Shown here: positions 27,510 to 36,841 of the stretch, piece by piece
Position numbering within the stretch: position 1 is the first letter of the stretch
Layout of the letters: every line of letters begins with the position of its first letter
Assembly: GCF_003544935.1 (NCBI RefSeq)
Contig: NZ_CP032098.1
Coordinates: 1,426,001 to 1,490,000 of the forward strand
Direction of reading: 5' to 3'
Length of the DNA: 64,000 nucleotides
Origin: Malaciobacter molluscorum LMG 25693
GTDB taxonomy: Bacteria > Campylobacterota > Campylobacteria > Campylobacterales > Arcobacteraceae
The notes under the pieces: generated by a model
The model's input: the letters and a program-made list of their open reading frames with translations, nothing else
The model's database searches: none
What the model was told of the DNA's origin: nothing
Program-made: the position numbers and the translations under genes

Positions 27510-28340
27510 TTGAATATAGGTATAGTTGGTCTCGGTTTAATGGGTGGTTCTTTAGCCAAAGCCCTAAAAAAATATGCAATAGCAAAAAAAGTTTTAGGTT
27601 ATATAAATAACGAAAAAAATAAAAAAGATGTATTAGAACTAAATTTAGTTGATGAAATTGTAGATTTAGAAACTCTAAAAAAAGAATCTGATGTTATTAT
27701 TTTAGCAATTCCTGTTGATGGAATAATAAAAATGTTTCCATCATTACTTGATATTGATAAAAAAACTACTATTATTGATATGGGTTCTACAAAAGAGTAT
27801 ATTGTTAAAAATATTCCTGAAAGTATTAGAGAAAATTTTATTCCGGCACATCCCATGACAGGTACAGAAAAATCTGGTCCAAAGGCTGCAATTGATGGCT
27901 TATATGAGGGGAATACTGTAGTTTTATGTAATTTAGAAAAAAATGAAAACACACATGTAAATAAAGCATTGAGAATCTTTCAAGGTATTGGAATGAGAAT
28001 AGTTGTAATGAATGCAGATGAACATGATATTCATGCTTGTTTTATGTCTCATTTACCTCATGCTATTTCATTTTCTCTTGCAAATACAGTAATGTCTCAT
28101 GAAGATCCAAGATCTATCATTGCATTGGCAGCAGGTGGATTTAAAGATATGAGTAGGGTAGCAAAATCCAGCCCAAGAATGTGGACAGATATTTTTAAAC
28201 AAAATAGAAAGAACTTATTGAAATCAATTGATTTATTTGAAGGACATATGAAAAAAGTAAGAAAAATGGTAGAAGAAGAAAATTACGAAGAATTAGAAAA
28301 ATGGATGGCTAAAGCAAATAGTTTACATGAAATTCTTTAA
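27510..28340 (+). CDS. tyrA: Prephenate dehydrogenase
   Basis: NAD(P)-dependent enzyme of tyrosine synthesis, about 276 residues. The N-terminal Rossmann motif GLGLMGGSLAKAL, the substrate segment PAHPMTGTEKSGP and HDIHACFMSHLPHAIS with catalytic His are intact. I place the start at TTG 27510 because GAGGTGA (27499-27505) is a proper ribosome site for it; the GTG at 27501 lies inside that site. No ACT or chorismate mutase domain is attached. A hairpin shared with convergent folP follows. Confidence 0.93.
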   Translation: MNIGIVGLGLMGGSLAKALKKYAIAKKVLGYINNEKNKKDVLELNLVDEIVDLETLKKESDVIILAIPVDGIIKMFPSLLDIDKKTTIIDMGSTKEYIVKNIPESIRENFIPAHPMTGTEKSGPKAAIDGLYEGNTVVLCNLEKNENTHVNKALRIFQGIGMRIVVMNADEHDIHACFMSHLPHAISFSLANTVMSHEDPRSIIALAAGGFKDMSRVAKSSPRMWTDIFKQNRKNLLKSIDLFEGHMKKVRKMVEEENYEELEKWMAKANSLHEIL

Positions 28341-28366
28341 GAGATATGATATTTATTATATCTCTT
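28339..28366. terminator. Bidirectional terminator between tyrA and folP
   Basis: AAGAGATAT / ATATCTCTT stem with a 10-base loop. It covers both stop codons of the convergent genes and is followed by TTAT on the plus strand and AAAG on the minus strand, so it is better for tyrA. Confidence 0.6.
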
Positions 28367-29156
28367 TTATTGCTTCTAAAACTTTGATTGCTTGGAAATG
28401 CTCTTTTACATCATGACATCTAATAATTGAAGCTCCATTATTTATAGATTCTAAATGAACAGCAATAGTTCCAGGTAGTCTTTGTTCTATTGATGAAGGT
28501 ACTATTTTATCAATCATTGATTTTCTACTTGCGCCAATTAATAACTCATATCCTAAATCTTCAAACTCTTTTAAGTTTTTTAATAGTTTTAAATTATGTT
28601 TTAATGTTTTTCCAAAACCTATACCAACATCTAATATTATCTCTTTTACTCCAAAAGATTCTGCTTTTAAAGCTTGCTGTTTTAAAAAATCTTTCACTTC
28701 AACTACAACATCTTCATATACTGGATTTTCTTGCATTAAAGTTGGATCTTTTTGCATATGCATAATTACTGTTGTAGCATTATATTTTGCACAAAGTTTA
28801 ATTACTTCTTCATTTTGTAAACCAGTAATATCATTTACTATTGAAAAACCTTTATTTAATACATAATCAATAACTAAAGGTTCATAAGAATCAATAGAAA
28901 ATTTTGCTTTTTCATATAACTTATTTGAATAAATCAAATCAGCAATATTTTTTACTCTTTCTAATTCTATTTCAGGTTTTACAGGTAAACTTCCTGGTCT
29001 ACTTGAAACAGCACCTATATCAATTATTTTAGCACCATCATCAATTAATTTTTCTATTCTTTCAATGGCTTCATTTTCTTTAAATCTACTATTTTTAAAA
29101 AATGAGTCTTCATTTACATTTAAAATACCCATTATCTTTGTTTTAAATTTGCTCAT
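28356..29156 (-). CDS. folP: Dihydropteroate synthase
   Basis: Folate enzyme, 266 residues, joining pABA to hydroxymethyl-dihydropterin pyrophosphate; the target of sulfonamides. Conserved blocks are present: GILNVNEDSF (family NVTPDSF), IDIGAVSSRPGS (family IDIGGESTRPG), FSIDSYEP, IVNDITG, IMHMQ, DVGIGFGKT and the end IIRCHDVKEH. Two drug-loop motifs differ from the textbook consensus (NED for TPD; AVSSRPG for GESTRPG). It overlaps holB by 4 bases (ATGA-type), in the order hobA-holB-folP known from H. pylori. Confidence 0.94.
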   Translation of the reverse strand: MSKFKTKIMGILNVNEDSFFKNSRFKENEAIERIEKLIDDGAKIIDIGAVSSRPGSLPVKPEIELERVKNIADLIYSNKLYEKAKFSIDSYEPLVIDYVLNKGFSIVNDITGLQNEEVIKLCAKYNATTVIMHMQKDPTLMQENPVYEDVVVEVKDFLKQQALKAESFGVKEIILDVGIGFGKTLKHNLKLLKNLKEFEDLGYELLIGASRKSMIDKIVPSSIEQRLPGTIAVHLESINNGASIIRCHDVKEHFQAIKVLEAIKEI

Positions 29157-29791
29157 TTATTTTCTCTTTGTTCTAATGTAAGTAATAAAGATGTTAATAC
29201 ATTTATTGGCCTAGAATTTAAATCAAGTAATTTAATTGAATTTGAAAATATTTCAAGCTCTTTTTCTGATAATCTAATTCTTTGTTCTGATATTTTAAAT
29301 AATATTGATTGAACAATATCTTTACTATCTTGTTTTGAAATTTTTTGATTATCTTTTATAAATGAATAAATTTCTTTCAAATCCAATCTTTTTAAATCTA
29401 AATCAATAGATATAGATTCTTCTGATTTTTTTAAATATTTATGTGGTATTCTAGAAAATATAGTTGGTAATATAGTTGACTTTGTTGTTGTAACTATTAT
29501 AAACACAATATTTTTAGGAGGTTCTTCTAACACTTTAAGTAAAGAATTCTGAGCTTCACTTCTAAAAGTTTTCCCACATAAAATGATATATTTTTTATTA
29601 TTTGAGGCAATATATGCTTCTTTTATTGCTGCATTTGCTTGTGCTATTAAAAATTCATCTTTTTCTTCATTTTTAATAATTCGTGAAGAGTGAGTAGGAA
29701 GAATAGATAAAAGATATGAAAGTGTATCTTCTATACTATTTACTATTAATATAGTAGATGTATCTACTTTTATATCTGTTAAATTTAACAT
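29153..29791 (-). CDS. holB: DNA polymerase III delta' subunit
   Basis: Short clamp-loader subunit, 212 residues. It keeps the AAA+-like features of delta': the IILCGKTFRSEAQNSLLKVL segment and the EEPPKNIVFIIVTTTKSTIL sensor region with the SRIPHKYL arginine-finger-like end. No Walker A Lys is visible, as expected for delta'. Much shorter than E. coli HolB (334), but similar to Helicobacter. It overlaps its neighbours by 1 base (hobA) and 4 bases (folP). Confidence 0.88.
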   Translation of the reverse strand: MLNLTDIKVDTSTILIVNSIEDTLSYLLSILPTHSSRIIKNEEKDEFLIAQANAAIKEAYIASNNKKYIILCGKTFRSEAQNSLLKVLEEPPKNIVFIIVTTTKSTILPTIFSRIPHKYLKKSEESISIDLDLKRLDLKEIYSFIKDNQKISKQDSKDIVQSILFKISEQRIRLSEKELEIFSNSIKLLDLNSRPINVLTSLLLTLEQRENK

Positions 29792-30342
29792 TAATTTTCT
29801 ACATTTATCTCTGCAAACAATGCAGCACTTAATGTTTTATTGTAAAGTCTAAACATTTGTAATAATTTCATATCTAATGCCTCATCTTTACTTCTCAAAT
29901 TAAATGCATCTTGCATCTCTTCATCAAGAAGCCAAAGAAAAGAATTTTTAGAAACTTTTGGAATAATAGCTCTAACGTTTTGACTTCTACCAATATACCA
30001 AAAACAATATCCATTAGGGAAAGATATATTTAGCATATCTTTTATATAATTAATATCTTCTTCCGATTTAACTTCATCCAAATATTTATAAAAACCTTTA
30101 CCATCATAAAAAGGTAAAAAAGGTCTATTTTGAACGGGAGAATTAATATTCGTAAAAATATATTCTAAAAACCAATCTCTTTCTTTATCCGTAATAATAA
30201 TCATAGAACAACCTTTTTCTAGTATATTCACAATTGATTTAGATACTAAAGGTGTCCATTCATATTTTTTTTCTTCTAACCAAGGAGATAAAAGTTTATC
30301 TTCCCTGATTATATCAACCGTCCAATTTAAAAATTCTTGCAC
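29791..30342 (-). CDS. hobA: DnaA-binding initiation factor HobA
   Basis: A 183-residue protein (MQEFLNWTVDIIREDKLLSP...) matching HobA, a SIS-fold homologue of DiaA restricted to Campylobacterota. It tetramerises and gathers DnaA molecules at oriC. The WFLEYIFTNINSPVQNRPFLPF segment and its place between lysC and holB identify it. It lies 2 bases downstream of lysC. This gene is one of the best taxonomic markers of the window. Confidence 0.9.
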   Translation of the reverse strand: MQEFLNWTVDIIREDKLLSPWLEEKKYEWTPLVSKSIVNILEKGCSMIIITDKERDWFLEYIFTNINSPVQNRPFLPFYDGKGFYKYLDEVKSEEDINYIKDMLNISFPNGYCFWYIGRSQNVRAIIPKVSKNSFLWLLDEEMQDAFNLRSKDEALDMKLLQMFRLYNKTLSAALFAEINVEN

Positions 30343-30344
30343 TA

Positions 30345-31556
30345 TTATTTATCCAAATTGTATGCATCATGTAAAGCTCTAACAGCCAATTCTGCATATT
30401 TTTCTAGAATAATCATCGAAATTTTTATTTCACTTGTAGAAATTATTCTTATATTGATATTCTCTTTTGCTAATGTAGCAAATGCTTTTGATGCTACACC
30501 TGTATGTGATTTCATACCAACGCCAACAATAGATACTTTACAAATTTCATCACTATAATCTATCTTTGTTGAATCATCATTATCAAATTTTGACATTACT
30601 TTTTTACATGATTCAAAATCTGTTGTAGGAATTGTAAAATCTAAATTTGTTTTACCATCTGTTCCTTTTGTTTGAACAATCATATCAACATTTATATTTT
30701 CATCTGCTAATGACGTAAAAATTGATGCTGCAATGCCTGGTCTATCAGTAAGTCCATATAAACCCACTCTGATTTGATTTCTATCTAAAGCAATACCGCT
30801 AACAATTGGTTTTTCCATAATATTCTCTTCCTTAGTGATTAATGTTCCTTCAATTTCTGGTGTAAAACTACTTCTTGATACTAGGTTTACATTTAGTTTT
30901 TTTGCCATTTCAACTGATCTATTTTGTAAAACTTTTGCTCCTAGTGAAGCAAGTTCTAACATTTCATCATATGAAATCTTATCAAGTTTTTTTGCTTTTG
31001 GTTCTATTCTTGGATCAGTTGTATAAATACCATCAACATCTGTATAAATTTCACATACATCTGCATTAATAGCACCAGCAATAGCAACAGCAGTTAGATC
31101 ACTTCCACCTCTACCAAGTGTAGTTACTCTTCCTTCTTCTGTAACGCCTTGAAAACCAGCTACAACAACAACTTTACCATCACTTATAGCCTTCTTCATA
31201 GAAGTTGTATCAATTCCTTCAATCCTTGCTTTTGTATGAGCATCATCAGTAACAATACCAGCTTGTCTTCCACTCATAGAAATAGCTTCATATCCTTGTT
31301 CATTTAAAGCTATCGATAAAAGTGCAGAAGTTACTCTTTCTCCTGAACTTAAAAGCATATCCATCTCACATTTATTAGGAGTTTTTGAAAAATGCTCAGA
31401 ATACTCTATTAATTTATTTGTTTCACCACTCATTGCAGAAACAACTGCAATAACATCGTGCCCATCATCTTTTATTTTTTTTATTATGTTGGCAACATTT
31501 TGTATTCTTTCTAAAGTACCAACACTTGTTCCACCAAATTTTAAAACTTTTAACAT
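30345..31556 (-). CDS. lysC: Aspartate kinase
   Basis: First enzyme of the Lys/Thr/Met/diaminopimelate branch, 403 residues. KFGGTSVG at the N-terminus, the catalytic GRGGSDLTAVA segment, YTDVDGIYTTDPR, and two C-terminal ACT domains (GLTDRPGIAASIF and IVGVGMKSHTGVASK) for feedback inhibition are visible. The tail STSEIKISMIILEKYAELAVRALHDAY is typical. It lies between nudH and hobA, as in H. pylori. Confidence 0.96.
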   Translation of the reverse strand: MLKVLKFGGTSVGTLERIQNVANIIKKIKDDGHDVIAVVSAMSGETNKLIEYSEHFSKTPNKCEMDMLLSSGERVTSALLSIALNEQGYEAISMSGRQAGIVTDDAHTKARIEGIDTTSMKKAISDGKVVVVAGFQGVTEEGRVTTLGRGGSDLTAVAIAGAINADVCEIYTDVDGIYTTDPRIEPKAKKLDKISYDEMLELASLGAKVLQNRSVEMAKKLNVNLVSRSSFTPEIEGTLITKEENIMEKPIVSGIALDRNQIRVGLYGLTDRPGIAASIFTSLADENINVDMIVQTKGTDGKTNLDFTIPTTDFESCKKVMSKFDNDDSTKIDYSDEICKVSIVGVGMKSHTGVASKAFATLAKENINIRIISTSEIKISMIILEKYAELAVRALHDAYNLDK

Positions 31557-31573
31557 TTTCTTTTCTAACCTTT

Positions 31574-32071
31574 TTAAATATAACCTTCTTTTTTAAAATA
31601 TTTAAGAACTTGTTTGTAAACAGTTCTTTTAAAAAAAGTAATATAGTCATATATATTTTTTGTTGCTACAAATTTATATTCACTAAACTCAGGTATCTCA
31701 GTATTAATATTAATTTTTGCACCTTTTTTAAGTTTAACTAAATAATATTTTTGTATCTGTCCATCATAAGGTTGCATTTTTTTTGCAATTGCAGGTGGGA
31801 AATCATAACTAACCCATTCAGGATATTGTGCAATTATTTCCACTTTATTTGTTCCTATTTCTTCTTCTAGTTCCCTAAATAAAGCCTGTTTTGATGTTTC
31901 TCCCTCATCAATTCCACCTTGTGGAAATTGCCAAGCATTATCAACATCTGTGCGTGAGGCTATAAAAACTTCACACTTTTCAGGATATTTTGCTGATAGT
32001 ACTATTGCTGCAACATTTGGTCTGTAATTTTTACCATTTTTATTAGGTATTATTTCTTCTTTATCAGTCAT
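31574..32071 (-). CDS. nudH: RNA pyrophosphohydrolase / Ap4A hydrolase (Nudix)
   Basis: Nudix enzyme of 165 residues. The Nudix box spans residues 52-73 (starts GGIDEGE, catalytic RELEEEIG end), with NAWQFPQGG before it and YPEWVSYDFP after it, as in RppH/NudH. It removes pyrophosphate from 5'-triphosphate RNA or cleaves dinucleoside polyphosphates. Located 17 bases before lysC in the same transcript; divergent from hemW. Confidence 0.93.
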   Translation of the reverse strand: MTDKEEIIPNKNGKNYRPNVAAIVLSAKYPEKCEVFIASRTDVDNAWQFPQGGIDEGETSKQALFRELEEEIGTNKVEIIAQYPEWVSYDFPPAIAKKMQPYDGQIQKYYLVKLKKGAKININTEIPEFSEYKFVATKNIYDYITFFKRTVYKQVLKYFKKEGYI

Positions 32072-32103
32072 AAATATATTTTCCCTTATAATTAGCCCAA
32101 AAT

Positions 32104-32109
32104 TATAAT
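32104..32109 (+). promoter_or_regulatory. Candidate -10 box for hemW
   Basis: TATAAT only 17 bases before the TTG start codon. Transcription would begin near the AGGA ribosome site, giving a very short leader. Confidence 0.4.
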
Positions 32110-32126
32110 TAATATAGGATTAAAAG

Positions 32127-33191
32127 TTGCTTTTATATATACATATTCCTTTTTGTGATAGTAAATGTCACTATTGTGCATTCAATTCTTACACTGATAA
32201 ATTTCATCTTAAACATAATTATATGAAAGCATTAGTAAAACAGTTAGAAATAGAATTAAAATATTTAGATGACAATAATGAAAAATTTGAAACGGTTTTT
32301 ATTGGAGGAGGAACACCAAGTTCAGTAAAATTTGAAGAATATGAAAAAGTATTTGAATTAATAACTCCATATTTAAAAGAAGATTGTGAAATCACATCTG
32401 AAGCAAATCCAAATTCTGCATCTAAAAAATGGCTTGAAGGTATGAAAAGCTTAGGAGTAAATAGAGTAAGTTTTGGGGTACAAAGTTTTGATAATAATAA
32501 GCTAAAATTACTTGGGCGTTCGCATAATAGTAAAAGTGCTATAACAGCTATACAAAATGCTAACTGTATAGGTTTTAATGGTATTAACTGTGATATAATT
32601 TATGGTGTCCAAGGAGATAGATTTGATAGTTTAAAAGATGATTTTGATACTGCATTTTCTTTGCCAATTACACACTTAAGTGCATATAGTTTAACAATTG
32701 AAGAAGGTACAAAATTCTTTAATAAATCAGAAGTAAAAATAGATGATGAAGAGTTGTCTTATGAAATATTTGATTATATAAAAAGTTGTGGATTTGACCA
32801 ATATGAAATATCAAATTTTGCAAAAGCAGAAAAATTTCAATCTAAACATAACTATGGATATTGGCAACATAAAGAGTATTTAGGAATTGGTGCAGGTGCA
32901 GTTGGATATAAAAATAATCAAAGGTACTATCCTTCAAAAAGTATAGAAGAGTATATCTCCAATCCATTAAATTATGAAGTAGAAAATTTATCAAATGATG
33001 ATATAAAAGTAGAAAAAGTGCTGTTAGGTTTTAGATGTAGTACAGGTGTTGAATTATCTATTTTTTCTCAAAAAGAATTAGAAAAAGTTAATGATTTAAT
33101 CTTAGATAATAGATTAAAAAAAGATAAAACAAAAGTATATAATTTAAATTTTTTACTTGCAGATGAGTTGGCTTTATATATAATAGAGTAA
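32127..33191 (+). CDS. hemW: Radical SAM heme chaperone HemW-like protein
   Basis: A 354-residue HemN/HemW-family protein. The radical SAM motif is C10-X3-C14-X2-C17 (FCDSKCHYC), followed by FIGGGTPS, EANPNS and GVQSF. The short N-terminus without the HemN-specific extension points to HemW (heme delivery) and not coproporphyrinogen oxidase. The start is TTG 32127, supported by AGGA at 32116-32119. Confidence 0.88.
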   Translation: MLLYIHIPFCDSKCHYCAFNSYTDKFHLKHNYMKALVKQLEIELKYLDDNNEKFETVFIGGGTPSSVKFEEYEKVFELITPYLKEDCEITSEANPNSASKKWLEGMKSLGVNRVSFGVQSFDNNKLKLLGRSHNSKSAITAIQNANCIGFNGINCDIIYGVQGDRFDSLKDDFDTAFSLPITHLSAYSLTIEEGTKFFNKSEVKIDDEELSYEIFDYIKSCGFDQYEISNFAKAEKFQSKHNYGYWQHKEYLGIGAGAVGYKNNQRYYPSKSIEEYISNPLNYEVENLSNDDIKVEKVLLGFRCSTGVELSIFSQKELEKVNDLILDNRLKKDKTKVYNLNFLLADELALYIIE

Positions 33192-33226
33192 ATATTAAAT
33201 AAAATAAATAAAAAAGGTTAAATATA

Positions 33227-34066
33227 TTGACTATAAAAGAGTGCGTTAAAAAATATTCTAGTTTATTAAAGAATACTACACATATTCCAAATAAAGAAGT
33301 AGAAATACTCATATTACATATTTTACAAAAAAATGTAATATGGCTACATCTTAATTATAATGAAACATTTGATAAAGAAAAAGAGTTAAAAAAATTAGTA
33401 AAAAAAAGAGCTACAGATTATCCATTAGAGTATTTGACTAATAAAGCCTCTTTTTATGGAGAAATATTTGAAGTTGCAACAAATGTCTTAATTCCTAGAC
33501 CTGAAACTGAATTATTAGTTGAACAAGCAGTTGAAATATTAAAAGATATTCCAAATCCAAGAGTAATTGAAATTGGAACAGGCTCAGGAATAATTTCTGT
33601 AATGTTAGCAAAACTTATTAAAAACATAAAAATAGTAGCAGTTGATATAAATGATGATGCATTGACTTTAGCTTCTAAAAATGCAAAAAAACATGAAGTT
33701 GAAGATAAAATCACTTTCATAAAAAGTAATTTATATGAAAATGTTGATAAAGAAGAGTTTATAATGACTATTTCAAATCCTCCATACATTGCAAATAATT
33801 ATAAATTACCAAAAAATGTTGAATTTGAGCCAAGGAATGCATTATTTGGTGGAGAAATTGGTGATGAATTATTAAAAGCAATAATTGAGCAAACATATAA
33901 AAAAGATATACCTTATTTATTATGTGAAATGGGTTACGATCAAAAAAGGCCGTTAGAAGAGTATTTCAAGAAGTTTAATATAGAAAATTATAGTTTTTAT
34001 AAAGATTACTCTAAATTTGATAGAGGTTTTGTAATTAAATTTAAAAAGGAGAATAAAAATGTTTGA
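33227..34066 (+). CDS. prmC: Release factor glutamine methyltransferase PrmC
   Basis: SAM-dependent enzyme, 279 residues, methylating the GGQ glutamine of release factors. N-terminal helical domain, then RPETELLVEQA, the SAM-binding EIGTGSGIISV and the catalytic SNPPYIA (Asn about residue 184). The start is TTG 33227 behind AAAGG. It overlaps the next gene by 8 bases. Confidence 0.94.
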   Translation: MTIKECVKKYSSLLKNTTHIPNKEVEILILHILQKNVIWLHLNYNETFDKEKELKKLVKKRATDYPLEYLTNKASFYGEIFEVATNVLIPRPETELLVEQAVEILKDIPNPRVIEIGTGSGIISVMLAKLIKNIKIVAVDINDDALTLASKNAKKHEVEDKITFIKSNLYENVDKEEFIMTISNPPYIANNYKLPKNVEFEPRNALFGGEIGDELLKAIIEQTYKKDIPYLLCEMGYDQKRPLEEYFKKFNIENYSFYKDYSKFDRGFVIKFKKENKNV

Positions 34067-36032
34067 AGATTTTAATATTGAGAATTTAGAAAATAGTAAA
34101 GAGATATTAGAAGTAAAAATTAAAGAGAGCAAAAATAAAATTGAAGAGTTATTAAAAATAGAAAATAAAACTTATGAAAATTTTGTAATGCCATATCAAG
34201 AAGTAGGGGAGAGACTAAATGAATTTATCACTCCTATCTTTCATATTGATTCAGTTAAAAATTCAAATTTAACTCAAAATGTTTTAGAAGAGTGCCTTCC
34301 AATTATTTCAATTTATGAAACTGAGTTGTCTCAAAATGATTATATTTATACATCTTTAAAAGATATACAAGATAAGTATTATACATCATTAAATGATATA
34401 CAAAAAAAAGTTCTAGAAAATGAAATTAGAGATTTTGAATTAAGTGGTTGCCATTTAGAAAAAGATAAAAAAGATAAACTAAAAGAGCTAAATCTAAAAC
34501 TTAGTGAACTTTCTCAAAAGTTTTCTCAGAATCTTTTAGATGCAACAAATAGTTATGAAATGATTTGTGATGATTATGAGGATGTAAAAGAGTTGCCAAA
34601 ATCAGATATTGAACTTGCTTCATTTGAAGAAGATGGTAAAACAAAATACAAATTTACACTTCAAATGCCATCTTATTTAGCATATATTACATATGGTTCA
34701 AATAGAGAAAAAAGAGAAGAGATATATAGAGCTTATTGTACTAGAGCTCCTGAGAATGAAAATGTTATTAATGAGATTCTTAAACTAAAAGATGAAAAAG
34801 TAAAACTTTTAGGTTTTGATTGCTATGCACAATACTCTTTAAGTAGAAAAATGGCAAAAAATGAAGAAGAAGTAGTTTCATTTTTAGAGGAGTTAGGACA
34901 AAAAGGTAAACAAAAAGCGAAAGAAGAGCTTGAAGAAGTTGCACAACTTGCAAAAGAAGATGGTATTGATAATATTAAAAGCTTTGATTTGAGCTATTAT
35001 AGTGAAAAGTTAAAAAAAGCAAAATATGATTTAGACCAAGAATTTTATAGACCTTATTTAGAACAAAACTCAGTTTTAGAAGGTTTTTTCTCTTTTTTAA
35101 ATGAAGTATTTAAAGTTGAATTTGTTGATATTACAAGTAAAACTACATCTTGGGATGAAAAAGTTAAAATATTTAATTTAAAAGAAGATGGAAAAATTAC
35201 AGGTAGAATCTATTTAGATTTAGAAGCAAGAAAAAGTAAAAGAGGTGGTGCTTGGATGAATAACTGGCATACTCATTATATTGATACAAAAAATAAAGAG
35301 CATCTACCAACTGCATTTATTGTATGTAATTTTCCACCTTCAAAAGATAATACACCTTCTTTATTAAGACATGATGATGTTGTAACACTATTTCATGAAA
35401 TGGGACACGCTTTACATCATTTATTGAGTAAAGTAGAAGAACCTTATGTTAGTGGTATCTCTGGTGTTGCATGGGATGTAGTTGAATTTCCTTCTCAATT
35501 TTTAGAATACTTTGCATATGCAAAAGATGTATTAAAAATCTTTGCAAAACATTACAAAACAAAAGAAGTTTTAGATGATGATTCAATACAAAAATTAATA
35601 AATACAAGAAATTTCCAATCTTCCTTAGCAATGATTAGACAAATTGAGTTTGCACTGTTTGATTTTAAACTACATCAAAAGTTATACAAAGATGCTGAAG
35701 AAATTCAAGATTTATTAGATTCTATTAGAGCAAAATTCAGTCCAATAATTCCACCATCTTATAATAAATTCCAAAATGGTTTTTCTCATATTTTTGGTGG
35801 TGGTTATGCAGCAGGTTACTACTCATACAAATGGGCAGAAGTACTTAGTGCTGATGCATTTTATATGTTTATTGACTCTAGTAATTTATTTAACAAAACG
35901 TTAGCCTTAAAATATAAAGAAAGTATTTTACAAAAAGGTGGGTCTTCAAATATGGATAAATTGTTTTTCAATTTTGCACAAAGAGAACCAAGTGTTGATT
36001 CTTTATTAAAAATTGATGGAATTATTAGCTAA
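34059..36032 (+). CDS. M3-family oligopeptidase
   Basis: Cytoplasmic zinc metallopeptidase of 657 residues, similar to oligopeptidase A/PrlC. The zinc motif is H446-E447-M-G-H450 in TLFHEMGHALHH. The C-terminal SYKWAEVLSADAFYMF region holds the conserved family pattern. Degrades peptides of moderate size, including cleaved signal peptides in homologues. Translationally coupled to prmC. The hairpin at 36045-36070 follows. Confidence 0.92.
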   Translation: MFEDFNIENLENSKEILEVKIKESKNKIEELLKIENKTYENFVMPYQEVGERLNEFITPIFHIDSVKNSNLTQNVLEECLPIISIYETELSQNDYIYTSLKDIQDKYYTSLNDIQKKVLENEIRDFELSGCHLEKDKKDKLKELNLKLSELSQKFSQNLLDATNSYEMICDDYEDVKELPKSDIELASFEEDGKTKYKFTLQMPSYLAYITYGSNREKREEIYRAYCTRAPENENVINEILKLKDEKVKLLGFDCYAQYSLSRKMAKNEEEVVSFLEELGQKGKQKAKEELEEVAQLAKEDGIDNIKSFDLSYYSEKLKKAKYDLDQEFYRPYLEQNSVLEGFFSFLNEVFKVEFVDITSKTTSWDEKVKIFNLKEDGKITGRIYLDLEARKSKRGGAWMNNWHTHYIDTKNKEHLPTAFIVCNFPPSKDNTPSLLRHDDVVTLFHEMGHALHHLLSKVEEPYVSGISGVAWDVVEFPSQFLEYFAYAKDVLKIFAKHYKTKEVLDDDSIQKLINTRNFQSSLAMIRQIEFALFDFKLHQKLYKDAEEIQDLLDSIRAKFSPIIPPSYNKFQNGFSHIFGGGYAAGYYSYKWAEVLSADAFYMFIDSSNLFNKTLALKYKESILQKGGSSNMDKLFFNFAQREPSVDSLLKIDGIIS

Positions 36033-36044
36033 GTTTTGTAATAA

Positions 36045-36070
36045 TTAGGTTTTTAATAACAAAAACCTAA
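36045..36070. repeat. 10-bp perfect inverted repeat before the coiled-coil gene
   Basis: TTAGGTTTTT / AAAAACCTAA with a 6-base loop, 13 bases after the M3 peptidase stop. It ends directly at the AGAGGA ribosome site of the next gene, with no T-run after it on the plus strand. It may attenuate transcription or shape translation and is not a classic terminator. Confidence 0.6.
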
Positions 36071-36086
36071 AGAGGATTTAATAAAA

Positions 36087-36554
36087 ATGACTAATCAAGA
36101 AACTATTACAAAGCTAAATGAAGCGCTAAACACATTAATTAAAGCATATGAAGAATTACAAAATGAGAATACATTATTAGAGCAAAATATTAATAATTTA
36201 GAAGAAGATAAAAAAAATTTAGAGGCAAAAGTTAAAAATCTTGAAGAAACAAAAAGAAATTTAGAAGATAATGTTAACGAATTAAACGATTCAACTGAAA
36301 AACAAAATACAAATATCAATTCAATGTTAGGTAAAATTGAAAGTTTATTAGGAAATAAAAAAGAAAAAGCCTTACCTAACCTTGATACAAAAGATAAAAA
36401 TCAAAAATCTTCAGGACATAGTAATAGTCTAAGTGAAATTTTAGAAGAAGAGTTGGAACATAGTTCTTCTTCTGAATTTAACTCAGAAGGAAGTAATGAA
36501 AATAAAATAGACTTAAATAGGATGGCATCTTTATTAAATGGTTTTAATAATTAA
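36087..36554 (+). CDS. Coiled-coil hypothetical protein, 155 aa
   Basis: I do not recognise a family. Residues about 5-85 are a continuous heptad coiled coil (ELQNENTLLEQNINNLEEDK and repeats of the LEE/LED type), followed by a Lys/Ser/Glu-rich disordered part with SSSSEFNSEGS and a short C-terminal helix (LNRMASLLNGFNN). It resembles small division or polar scaffold proteins in shape only. Strong AGAGGA ribosome site. The next small gene follows after 9 bases, suggesting a pair. Confidence 0.75.
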   Translation: MTNQETITKLNEALNTLIKAYEELQNENTLLEQNINNLEEDKKNLEAKVKNLEETKRNLEDNVNELNDSTEKQNTNINSMLGKIESLLGNKKEKALPNLDTKDKNQKSSGHSNSLSEILEEELEHSSSSEFNSEGSNENKIDLNRMASLLNGFNN

Positions 36555-36563
36555 ATAAAAAAT

Positions 36564-36833
36564 ATGACAAAACAAATAAATAAAAATATTTTATTTAATA
36601 TATTTGGTGTAAATGATTTTTTTTCTTTAGAAGAAGCTATTAATAATATGGCTCCTTCTATTGTAGAGTATCATCTTAGTAATTTAGATAATGAAGATAC
36701 TAATGTATATTTAAATAAAAAAGACATAGAAAGATCTTTATACTTTGGAGATTATAGTATTTATCAGGACTATAATGAAAATCTATTTGTAGAAGTAGAA
36801 GCAAAAGAAGATCTTACAACAAGTTTTTGGTAA
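36564..36833 (+). CDS. Hypothetical protein, 89 aa
   Basis: Unrecognised acidic soluble protein of 89 residues (MTKQINKNILFNIFGVNDFF...) with several Tyr and a C-terminal aromatic end (TTSFW). No signal peptide or membrane span. No clear ribosome site is seen right before ATG 36564 (AATAAAAAAT), so it may depend on coupling with the coiled-coil gene just upstream. Converges with the cbiX-like gene 8 bases away. Confidence 0.65.
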   Translation: MTKQINKNILFNIFGVNDFFSLEEAINNMAPSIVEYHLSNLDNEDTNVYLNKKDIERSLYFGDYSIYQDYNENLFVEVEAKEDLTTSFW

Positions 36834-36841
36834 ATAAATTT

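Noticed and set aside
27599-27952. Minus-strand frame of 117 codons inside tyrA
   Set aside because: Antisense shadow of a conserved enzyme gene, with no start signals.
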